Of a DNA stretch of 11,340 nucleotides, positions 6,058 to 11,340 are shown in pieces (position 1 is the stretch's first letter; every line of letters begins with the position of its first letter). Origin of the DNA: Candidatus Roizmanbacteria bacterium. Its GTDB lineage: Bacteria; Patescibacteriota; Microgenomatia; UBA1406; GWC2-37-13. The translations under genes were made by a program, and so were the position numbers. The stretch is from contig JANLIS010000037.1 of assembly GCA_024653985.1 (NCBI GenBank), positions 1 through 11,340 on the forward strand. Direction: 5' to 3'. The notes beneath the pieces are model-generated. The model did not search any database. It saw nothing but the letters and a program-made list of their open reading frames with translations, and had not been told where the DNA came from.

Positions 6058-7494
6058 TTATTTTTCCAAAACATAAACAAACATTTTTTGATCAACCATG
6101 AATATTTCGCTTTTTTTTATTTTGGAATGATCGAATTCCGTCATCTCCCATGTTTTGAATTTATCAAAGTCAATGGCGTTCTCTTCACTGAAAATAACAA
6201 GCTTTTGAGAATCTTTATATAAGAAATCGCTTTGCGGTTCATATCCGTGTAACAGAAAGAAGAAACGGTACTCGTTACCGGCCGGGGTCGGGGCATCATC
6301 CGATCTTTTTAAGATGATATTAAATCGGTCACCCTTTGAAATAAGTTTTTTTTCCAAGGTCTTCTCTACCCTGCTTTTGATCAAAGGATAATTTCTTTCG
6401 GCCTTTGCATAATAATTTCTCGGAAATGTGATTGCCAAAAATATTACTGATATTGTCAGGATCAATATCTTTAGCTTACTTCTTGAAACAATTATTAGTG
6501 AACAAAAAGCGGTTAAGGTTAGGAAAGGCAGTAAATAATGACCGGAATATTGAAACCTTAAAAGAAATGCTAATATGACAAAACTGATGCTGGTTATAAA
6601 AATTAATAATCTTTCTTTATATTTCTTTAACCAAGTAAACGAACTTACCAAAAACAAAATTACCAAGTAAATACTAATACCGAAATAAGACTGCATTTTA
6701 TTTATCAAATCAAGTGAGTTAGCAAAAATATTTTTGTTTAATTTAACTCCTCCCGGAAGGTTTGTGTTGTTGACAAAAAATAGATAGGATTTATCAATAA
6801 AAGTATTTTTAAGCATGACAAAATTATTTTTTATTTCAAAAAGGATAAGCGGAGCGAATGCAAAAAATAATCCGGCTAAGAAGATCAAAAACTTTTCCTT
6901 CTTTTTAAGAAGTAAAAATACAAAGATCAGGACAGGAATCAAAACAATAATGTAGACAAATAACATGGAAAGGATCAGTCCAAAGAGAAAACCAAAAAGC
7001 AACATTTTTACCAAGCCAAATTTATTGATATTATAAAAATAAGCGATGGTCAGAAAAAATAAAAAGAAGGCCGTCGGTGTAAATCCGTTGCCGGGGTTAC
7101 GGGCGGAGAAAAGAAAAAACGGTAATATCATGATCACTAGTCCTGATAAAAATCCGGTCAGTTTTCCGAATTTTTTAGAAATATGAAAACTAAAAAAGAC
7201 CAACGACGCAGTAAATAAAATTACATTCAAAAATAAGACCCCGCTAAGCTGCTTTCCGGACAGGATAAACGGCAGGACAAATAGATAATAATGATATGGA
7301 GCTGTATATATTCCGCCAAAGCTCCCCTTTGGCCCGAGAAGAGTAATATTTCCAAGACTGATCTTGGCAATTTCAAAAAGATCCCGTCCCAGGTCTCCCT
7401 CAAACGAAGAAGCCGATTGTAATTTATATGAAAAGATAAAGAAACTAAGTAAACCCAAAATAATCAAGAGCCAATATCTCTTAATAATTTTCAT
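6058..7494 (-). CDS. GT-C-like multi-span membrane glycosyltransferase
   Basis: A 478-residue membrane protein with about 10-12 hydrophobic helices and a polar C-terminal domain (about residues 370-478). It resembles GT-C/PMT_2-type transferases that use polyprenyl-phosphate sugars outside the membrane. After the first helix comes FEGDLGRDLF (31-40), an acidic loop with Glu32, Asp34 and Asp38 in the position of the GT-C catalytic Asp/Glu motif, then YTAPYHYYL (63-71), comparable to the HPP-lY motif of the family. The remaining sequence is mostly hydrophobic and divergent, so the family call rests on the layout and these two motifs. The start ATG is 7 nt after TATAAT. It heads a likely two-gene unit with the GT4 gene and is divergent from the zinc-ribbon gene across 46 bp of very AT-rich DNA. 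Substrate unknown. Confidence 0.75.
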   Translation of the reverse strand: MKIIKRYWLLIILGLLSFFIFSYKLQSASSFEGDLGRDLFEIAKISLGNITLLGPKGSFGGIYTAPYHYYLFVLPFILSGKQLSGVLFLNVILFTASLVFFSFHISKKFGKLTGFLSGLVIMILPFFLFSARNPGNGFTPTAFFLFFLTIAYFYNINKFGLVKMLLFGFLFGLILSMLFVYIIVLIPVLIFVFLLLKKKEKFLIFLAGLFFAFAPLILFEIKNNFVMLKNTFIDKSYLFFVNNTNLPGGVKLNKNIFANSLDLINKMQSYFGISIYLVILFLVSSFTWLKKYKERLLIFITSISFVILAFLLRFQYSGHYLLPFLTLTAFCSLIIVSRSKLKILILTISVIFLAITFPRNYYAKAERNYPLIKSRVEKTLEKKLISKGDRFNIILKRSDDAPTPAGNEYRFFFLLHGYEPQSDFLYKDSQKLVIFSEENAIDFDKFKTWEMTEFDHSKIKKSEIFMVDQKMFVYVLEK

Positions 7495-7501
7495 TGCTAA
7501 T

Positions 7502-7507
7502 ATTATA
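7502..7507 (-). promoter_or_regulatory. -10 box of the GT-C-like / GT4 unit
   Basis: A consensus TATAAT on the minus strand, preceded by TTG, ends exactly 7 nt before the ATG at 7494. That spacing puts the expected transcription start on the ATG itself. No -35 or Shine-Dalgarno is evident. Confidence 0.65.
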
Positions 7508-7540
7508 CAATTTATATTATTAACATTTAAATATTATTCT

Positions 7541-7729
7541 ATGAACAGCGTTGTTTATGTTTGTGTAGGTACATGTAAGGCAGAGATCTCGGAAGAACAG
7601 TACAAAGGTGGTTTGACCAAGTGTGGCGGCGAAGGCTGTACCCTTAAAGGTCATGAATTTGAAAAGAGAATGAAGTGTAATCAGTGCGGAGCCATTTTTA
7701 AGGAAGGCGAAGCGCATTCACATCAATAA
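7541..7729 (+). CDS. Small Cys-rich zinc-ribbon-like protein, unknown function
   Basis: A 62-residue protein with six cysteines in three pairs: C8-x3-C12, C28-x4-C33 and C46-x2-C49, plus His38, His59 and His61. The C-x2-C with a following CG (KCNQCGAIF) looks like one half of a zinc ribbon, and the spacing allows one or two zinc sites. The acidic, His-ending tail (EGEAHSHQ) could also bind metal. The frame is open upstream to an ATG at 7364, but that lies inside the divergent GT-C-like gene, so the ATG at 7541 is preferred; the protein begins MNSVVYVCVGTC. A -10-like TTAAAT (7527-7532) is weak. Its last 7 bp overlap the end of the convergent DUF2142 gene. I do not recognise a named family; DNA/RNA binding or metal handling are guesses. 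Confidence 0.75.
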   Translation: MNSVVYVCVGTCKAEISEEQYKGGLTKCGGEGCTLKGHEFEKRMKCNQCGAIFKEGEAHSHQ

Positions 7730-9102
7730 TATCTATTGAAAACACTGAAAAAAGTAGCTGATATTAGATAGATAACTACCAACACTGATAATATATTGGT
7801 GAAAATAGGACTGACTTTAAATGAGATTTTTTTGTGGAAATTATTCATGTTTAGGTAGTATTTAATTTGAGCGATCAGCAAAATTATAAACGGAACAAAA
7901 GGAATAAAGTATCTACCTTGAACTCCATGAGCGACTATCGTATTCTTCTCTGTATTAAATACAAAAGCCAAAAGAAGAATAAATAAATATGAAACAAAAA
8001 GTGCGATGAAAAGTAAAATATTTTTCTTTTTGCTAAGTATATATTTCCCAACGAAGTTAGTATTAAAAATTACATAAATAAAAAAAAGCCCGTAAAGCAG
8101 ATAACTCAATGGATCAAGTCCGTACTCCAGCCATCCGAAGATCCCTATAAGACTTTGTAAATAAAAACCAGAACGTTGGATTGTAGTGGCAGCTAATACA
8201 TTAATAATATTTAAATTAGATAGCAAAAAGGTTATCTGTCTTAATGGATTAATCTCTGAGTTTGCTAGTGCAGTTTGCAGATCAAAAAATCCGTTTAATT
8301 TTGATATAAAAAGAAATGATCCAAATATCAGACTTGAAAATATCATCGGCTTTATTTCAAAAGGAATTAAAAATAAAAATAAAATGAAAGCCTCATACCC
8401 TATCTTCTTGCTCAGCAAAAATAAAAACAAAACAAAAAACATTTTAAAATATTTTGTAGGGGCGTGATTCATCACGTCCTTTACTCGATTATTCACAATT
8501 AGTGTAAAAAATGTTAAACCAAGCATGATATGGATCATGTCATAACTCAAAGAAGATATCTGATGTAGGGTCATCGGTAAGGCAAAAGTAAAAAGAAGTA
8601 TAAGTTTATAATTCTTAGTGATCTTTTTAAATAAATATAAAAACCAAAGATATCCGAGGACGGCCATAAACAATCTTCCAAGATATAGAGAAACAACAGG
8701 GTTTAGTTTAATTAGCGAACTTATGGTTAAGACAAATGCTTGTGGAAGATAGGAAACGATTGGGAAACTACAAAGGTGATTAATATTAAAATTAATTTTC
8801 TGATTATTTTGTTTCGTGAAAAAAAGGTCTTTTAAAAACATTTGGACAGGCAGTTTACCTTTTCCATGAGTTAACAAATCAAGATAAGGCGTTTTAATGA
8901 AATCAACATATTTCTTTTCGATAGGCATCGTATTGTTAGATTTTTTATCGCAGGATACAAATCCTTTACTTATTATCAATGATTGTTCAAAGTGCGCCTG
9001 TTCATCAGGTTTCTGAAAAGGAGGGACGAGGAAGGTAAAGATAAAAAGTTGAATTGGAATTAGTATATACAATATCATTTTGTTGAGAGAGCGCTTAAAC
9101 AT
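7723..9102 (-). CDS. DUF2142 family multi-span membrane protein
   Basis: A 459-residue membrane protein with about 10-12 helices. Family signatures are VPPFQKPDEQAHF (26-38) in the first extracytoplasmic loop, FALPMTLHQISSLSYDM with the conserved Asp after a helix, and VQGRYFIPFVPF (394-405). DUF2142 members are found in polysaccharide clusters and are thought to be GT-C-like enzymes, the PDE-x2-H loop being the candidate catalytic site; this role is inferred. The ATG is 8 nt after TATAAT, with no Shine-Dalgarno. The upstream promoter region is formed by the left heptamer array of the adjoining four-helix-bundle cassette. A palindromic repeat is read in frame at residues 207-216 (VKDVMNHAPT) in a loop between helices. 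It ends in TGA, overlapping the zinc-ribbon gene by 7 bp. Confidence 0.85.
   Translation of the reverse strand: MFKRSLNKMILYILIPIQLFIFTFLVPPFQKPDEQAHFEQSLIISKGFVSCDKKSNNTMPIEKKYVDFIKTPYLDLLTHGKGKLPVQMFLKDLFFTKQNNQKINFNINHLCSFPIVSYLPQAFVLTISSLIKLNPVVSLYLGRLFMAVLGYLWFLYLFKKITKNYKLILLFTFALPMTLHQISSLSYDMIHIMLGLTFFTLIVNNRVKDVMNHAPTKYFKMFFVLFLFLLSKKIGYEAFILFLFLIPFEIKPMIFSSLIFGSFLFISKLNGFFDLQTALANSEINPLRQITFLLSNLNIINVLAATTIQRSGFYLQSLIGIFGWLEYGLDPLSYLLYGLFFIYVIFNTNFVGKYILSKKKNILLFIALFVSYLFILLLAFVFNTEKNTIVAHGVQGRYFIPFVPFIILLIAQIKYYLNMNNFHKKISFKVSPIFTNILSVLVVIYLISATFFSVFNRYY
8456..8484 (-). repeat. In-frame palindromic element within the DUF2142 gene
   Basis: A hairpin centred on TTCA (8468-8471) with stem GGGGCGTGA against TCACGTCCT (about 9 pairs with two G-U wobbles), extending to GTA/TAC ends with one bulge. 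It is a GC-rich island in an AT-rich gene. On the coding strand it is read as residues 207-216, in a loop between membrane helices. The sequence has the look of a dispersed REP-like repeat. Confidence 0.6.
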
Positions 9103-9110
9103 TTAATAAT

Positions 9111-9116
9111 ATTATA
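9111..9116 (-). promoter_or_regulatory. -10 box of the DUF2142 gene
   Basis: TATAAT on the minus strand ends 8 nt before the ATG at 9102. Its first T coincides with the last base of the fifth heptamer of the adjoining repeat array, so the array occupies the -35 and spacer region. Confidence 0.65.
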
Positions 9117-9150
9117 AAGTATCTTGTATCTAGTATTCAGTATTTAGTAT
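9116..9150 (-). repeat. Left heptamer array (five units) of the four-helix-bundle cassette
   Basis: On the minus strand five consecutive 7-mers read ATACTAA, ATACTGA, ATACTAG, ATACAAG, ATACTTT. The array starts at the last base of the four-helix-bundle stop codon (TAA, 9152-9150) and ends on the -10 box of the DUF2142 gene. Positions 9124-9150 are inverted relative to 9536-9562 with 25 of 27 bases matching. Confidence 0.85.
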
Positions 9151-9530
9151 TAAGATTTAGGGTTATGTTTTGTTGATGAAGATCTTATTAATCCATTAAT
9201 TAATTTATGTATTTCCACTGATTCTTTGCCTACCTTTTGAAAGATGTTGTTTTCAATATAACCTAGATCACGAGCCAATATTAGTTGATTTTGTATTTCA
9301 GCTAAGGATCCAATAGACATAAAATAAAAATGGGACTTATCTATTGACGTTCGCCGATAGAATCCTTCAGATATATTTGAAGTGATAGAGACAGACGCTC
9401 TTCTTAGTTGATCTACCAAACTATATTTTTCTTCTCTTGGAAAATTATTAGTTAATTTATATATTTGCAATACAAATTTATGAGCTTTTTGCCAAACGAT
9501 CAAATCTGTAAATGATTGTATTTTTCCCAT
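9150..9530 (-). CDS. Four-helix-bundle protein (S23/IVP family)
   Basis: A 126-residue helical protein of the family first known as the ORF in intervening sequences of 23S rRNA genes (TIGR02436-type, 'S23 ribosomal protein'); Avd of diversity-generating retroelements shares the fold. Signature elements in order are SFTDLIVWQKAH (6-17), NNFPREEKYSLVDQLRRASVSITSNISEGF (about 28-57) and a third region beginning FYFMSIGSLAEIQNQL, followed by a fourth helix and a basic, Ser-rich tail. Length fits the family (about 115-130). The stop is immediately followed by the left heptamer array, and the ATG is 5 bp from the right one, with no Shine-Dalgarno. No rRNA, reverse transcriptase or template/variable repeats are near. 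The biochemical role is unknown; nucleic-acid binding has been proposed for the family. Confidence 0.92.
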   Translation of the reverse strand: MGKIQSFTDLIVWQKAHKFVLQIYKLTNNFPREEKYSLVDQLRRASVSITSNISEGFYRRTSIDKSHFYFMSIGSLAEIQNQLILARDLGYIENNIFQKVGKESVEIHKLINGLIRSSSTKHNPKS

Positions 9531-9535
9531 GCTAT

Positions 9536-9563
9536 ATACTACATACTAAATACTAGATACAAA
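9536..9563 (+). repeat. Right heptamer array (four units) of the four-helix-bundle cassette
   Basis: Four consecutive 7-mers ATACTAC, ATACTAA, ATACTAG, ATACAAA on the plus strand, inverted relative to the left array. On the minus strand, upstream of the four-helix-bundle ATG, the same bases read as repeated TAGTAT hexamers, which resemble -10 boxes. Confidence 0.85.
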
Positions 9564-9595
9564 GCTGTCCACCGCTTATAACCTACAAAACAACT

Positions 9596-9615
9596 TTATT
9601 GGACTGTTCCAATAA
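9596..9615. repeat. Perfect 7-bp inverted repeat upstream of rfbF
   Basis: TTATTGG (9596-9602) and CCAATAA (9609-9615) flank a 6-nt loop, about 36 nt upstream of the rfbF -10 box. It could be an operator or a weak terminator; there is no T-run to favour the latter. Confidence 0.45.
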
Positions 9616-9650
9616 TATAAAAAACTCAATATATATTAATAAAAATATAG

Positions 9651-9656
9651 TAGAAT
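9651..9656 (+). promoter_or_regulatory. -10 box of rfbF-rfbG
   Basis: TAGAAT (5 of 6 to consensus) ends exactly 7 nt before the ATG at 9664, the same leaderless spacing seen elsewhere in the window. No Shine-Dalgarno or good -35 is seen. Confidence 0.55.
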
Positions 9657-9663
9657 AATATTC

Positions 9664-10443
9664 ATGAAAGTCATTATTCTCTGTGGTGGGACAGGAACAA
9701 GGCTAAAAGAGGAGACAGAATATAAACCAAAGCCAATGGTTCACATAGGTAATCAACCTATTCTCTGGCATATAATGAAAATCTATGCCTCATATGGTTA
9801 CAACGAGTTTATACTTGCCTTGGGTTATAAAGCTGACTACATCAAAGATTATTTTTTAAATCAAAAAGCTTTTACTTCCGATTTTACTTTGGAAACCCGT
9901 CATCACAAAACAAAATTTTATCTTGAGGATCGTCCCGAGGTAGATAATTTTAAGATAACATTCGTCGATACTGGACTTGAAACCTTACCAGGTGAGCGTA
10001 TTTTACGTTGTCAAAAATATATTCCAAAAAATGATAAATATTTTATGGTCACATACGGAGATGGAGTTTCTGACGTCAATATCGATACTTTGGTTAAATT
10101 TCACAAAAAACAAAAGACGATCGGCACTTTGACCGGCATCCACCCCAAATTCAAATTTGGAGCAGTCAAAGTAAATAAAGAAAACAAAGTGACAGAATTT
10201 TCCGAAAAACCGATCCTTCAAGATTGGGTAAATGGCGGATATATGATCTTTGATAAAAGATATTTTGAATATCAAAAACCTGGAGAGCTTGAGCACGCAG
10301 CGTTAAAAAGATTATCTGACATCAATCAACTATCCCTATATAAACATGAAGGGTTTTGGTTTGCGGTTGATACAAACAAAGAATACGAAGATTTAAATAA
10401 GATTTGGAAAAGCGGCAAGGCACCTTGGAAAATATGGAAATGA
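9664..10443 (+). CDS. rfbF: Glucose-1-phosphate cytidylyltransferase
   Basis: Makes CDP-glucose and pyrophosphate from CTP and glucose 1-phosphate in the cytoplasm, first step of the CDP-dideoxyhexose pathway. At 259 residues it matches the family length (about 257). It starts with the nucleotidyltransferase motif LCGGTGTRL (6-14), then KPKPMV with Lys23, and IGNQPILWHIMKIYASYG, which is diagnostic of RfbF rather than RfbA or GalU. YGDGVSDV (131-138) supplies the metal-binding Asp133, followed by GIHPKFKFGAV, FSEKP and VNGGYMIF, and a C-terminal GFWFAVDTNKEYEDLN. The ATG is 7 nt after TAGAAT. Its TGA overlaps the ATG of rfbG (ATGA), a sign of translational coupling, and the two enzymes catalyse consecutive steps. 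Confidence 0.95.
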   Translation: MKVIILCGGTGTRLKEETEYKPKPMVHIGNQPILWHIMKIYASYGYNEFILALGYKADYIKDYFLNQKAFTSDFTLETRHHKTKFYLEDRPEVDNFKITFVDTGLETLPGERILRCQKYIPKNDKYFMVTYGDGVSDVNIDTLVKFHKKQKTIGTLTGIHPKFKFGAVKVNKENKVTEFSEKPILQDWVNGGYMIFDKRYFEYQKPGELEHAALKRLSDINQLSLYKHEGFWFAVDTNKEYEDLNKIWKSGKAPWKIWK

Positions 10444-11340
10444 AAAATAAAAATATACTTGTTACTGGAGGGGCTGGTTTTGTCGGCGGACATCTAGTTG
10501 AAGAACTGGTCAAATTAAATGCTAATGTATTTGTCGTTGATATAAGCCTGAATAAAAAATCTTACTTATTTTCAGAGAACCTGCATAAAAAATGCACAGT
10601 CATAAAACTTGATATCTGTGACAATAAAAAACTTTTATCCGTAATAAAAAAATATAAAATTGAACTGATCTTTCATCTGGCAGCTCAAGCATTAGTTGAA
10701 GATGCGTATAAAGATCCCAAATACACTCTTGAAAATAATATCGTTAGCACGATCAATATATTGGAGGCCGTAAGAACAAATTCACGGATAAAAGGACTTA
10801 TTGTTGCTTCATCAGATAAAGCCTATGGCAAACTTGGGGAGAAAACCTCCGAGGTTAAGCTTAAAGGTTTTACTAAAGCGGGAACCTCGGAGGTTAATCT
10901 TAAGCTTGGCAAATATACAGAAAATTATCCCCTATCAGGAGATCATCCCTATGACACATCAAAATCAGTTACTGACCTCATAAGTACTACATACTATAAA
11001 ACCTATAGAATTCCGGTTGTTGTTACCCGGTTTGGAAATATTTATGGTGAGGGTGACCTGAATTTTTCAAGGATAATTCCGGGGATAATGAAAAGCATAA
11101 TCAAAAATGAACTGCTGAAGATCAGAAGCAATGGTAAGTATATAAGAGACTATCTTTATGTAAAAGACGTCGTAAACGGCTATCTGTTATTGGCAAAAAA
11201 TATCAATAAAGTTAAAGGCGAGGCATTTAATTTCGGATCAAACGAGACGTTAAACGTCTTAGATTTAATAAAAATAGTTGGGAAAAACTTGTCTAAGAAA
11301 ATTAAATATAAAATATTAAATACGGCTCATAACGAAATCC
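10440..11340 (+). CDS. rfbG: CDP-glucose 4,6-dehydratase, 3'-truncated by window end
   Basis: Extended SDR converting CDP-glucose to CDP-4-keto-6-deoxyglucose. The frame opens at the ATG overlapping the rfbF stop and is free of stops to the window end, about 300 residues; the family is about 355-360, so roughly the last quarter to fifth is missing. Motifs: VTGGAGFVGGH with G10-x2-G13-x2-G16, IFHLAAQALV (77-86), ASSDKAYG (123-130), PYDTSKS with Tyr171 and Lys175, TRFGNIYGEGDLNFSRIIPG and RDYLYVKDVV, all typical of the CDP-glucose dehydratase branch. Ser125 to Tyr171 is 46 residues instead of about 25, because a repeat-bearing segment (about residues 133-158) sits between DKAYG and YTENYPLSGDHPYD. 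Whether it still folds and works is open, but the frame and catalytic residues are intact. Confidence 0.92.
   Translation, partial: MKNKNILVTGGAGFVGGHLVEELVKLNANVFVVDISLNKKSYLFSENLHKKCTVIKLDICDNKKLLSVIKKYKIELIFHLAAQALVEDAYKDPKYTLENNIVSTINILEAVRTNSRIKGLIVASSDKAYGKLGEKTSEVKLKGFTKAGTSEVNLKLGKYTENYPLSGDHPYDTSKSVTDLISTTYYKTYRIPVVVTRFGNIYGEGDLNFSRIIPGIMKSIIKNELLKIRSNGKYIRDYLYVKDVVNGYLLLAKNINKVKGEAFNFGSNETLNVLDLIKIVGKNLSKKIKYKILNTAHNEI
10844..10903 (+). repeat. In-frame duplicated palindromic element within rfbG
   Basis: AACCTCCGAGGTT (10844-10856) and AACCTCGGAGGTT (10883-10895) are each near-palindromes and are exact reverse complements of one another, able to form a 13-bp stem with a 26-nt loop. 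Read as direct repeats, 10844-10864 and 10883-10903 match at 19 of 21 positions with a 39-bp period, giving a 13-residue protein repeat (TSEVKLK at 136-142, TSEVNLK at 149-155). The 12-base core is shared with 2034-2045 in the first GT-C gene. Confidence 0.8.

Larger units (their letters stand above)
9116..9563 (-). other. Candidate cassette: four-helix-bundle ORF enclosed by inverted heptamer arrays
   Basis: The two arrays form a 27-bp inverted repeat (25 matches) that begins at the stop codon and ends 5 bp before the start codon, so almost nothing but the ORF is inside. A transcript of the whole region could form a long stem with the ORF in its loop, the layout of 23S rRNA intervening sequences that encode the same protein family. 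Whether this is a mobile unit is inference; no clear target duplication is visible outside the arms. Confidence 0.55.

Noticed and set aside
7364..7540. N-terminal extension of the zinc-ribbon gene to the ATG at 7364
   Set aside because: It would lie antisense to the first ~130 bp of the GT-C-like gene and cover that gene's promoter; the translated extension has no recognisable character.
9150..9530. Diversity-generating retroelement accessory protein (Avd)
   Set aside because: The fold is related, but there is no reverse transcriptase and no template/variable repeat pair in the window, and the sequence matches the S23/IVP branch.
10003..10513. Minus-strand open frames antisense to rfbF and its junction with rfbG
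   Set aside because: They oppose well-conserved coding sequence and lack start signals or motifs.
10801..10983. 60-codon plus-strand open frame in the repeat-bearing part of rfbG
   Set aside because: It is in another phase of the real rfbG frame, which continues intact through the segment with SDR motifs on both sides.

Overview
The window looks like part of a surface-glycan (O-antigen or exopolysaccharide type) locus from an AT-rich, compact bacterial genome. Three things suggest a Candidate Phyla Radiation (Patescibacteria) member, possibly of the Microgenomates type: promoters whose -10 box sits 6-10 nt before the start codon with no Shine-Dalgarno sequence, a stand-alone four-helix-bundle (S23/IVP family) gene, and several divergent multi-span GT-C-like enzymes beside a DUF2142 protein. 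This placement is an inference from style; no ribosomal marker is present. TGA is used as a normal stop (galE, the first GT-C gene, the DUF2142 gene, rfbF), and the tRNA-Gly has a UCC anticodon, so the UGA=Gly code of SR1/Gracilibacteria does not apply.

Layout, left to right: the 3' part of galE (+); tRNA-Gly(UCC) (-), touching the galE stop codon; a GT-C membrane glycosyltransferase (+); a Wzx-like flippase (-), convergent with it; a 187-bp divergent gap holding a 9-mer repeat hairpin; gmd (+), GDP-mannose 4,6-dehydratase; a short convergent gap holding an 8-mer repeat hairpin; a GT4 glycosyltransferase (-) downstream of a second GT-C-like membrane protein (-); a 62-residue Cys-rich zinc-ribbon-like protein (+); a DUF2142 membrane protein (-); a four-helix-bundle gene (-) enclosed by inverted heptamer arrays; then the overlapping pair rfbF (+) and rfbG (+, cut by the window end), which make CDP-glucose and CDP-4-keto-6-deoxyglucose.

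Taken together, galE, gmd, rfbF and rfbG supply activated sugars (UDP-hexose, GDP-4-keto-6-deoxymannose, CDP-4-keto-6-deoxyglucose). The GT4 enzyme would build a glycan on the cytoplasmic face, the flippase would move the lipid-linked unit across the membrane, and the multi-span GT-C/DUF2142 proteins would act with polyprenyl-linked sugars on the outer face. Strand alternates often and most genes seem to have their own promoter, so this is a mosaic cluster rather than one operon.

The most unusual content is repeat architecture. Three intergenic sites carry inverted pairs of short tandem repeats with unit lengths of 7, 8 and 9 bp; the 7-bp pair precisely brackets the four-helix-bundle ORF. Separately, at least four palindromic elements lie in frame inside three protein genes (two in the first GT-C gene, one in DUF2142, one in rfbG), much like the Rickettsia palindromic elements in style.
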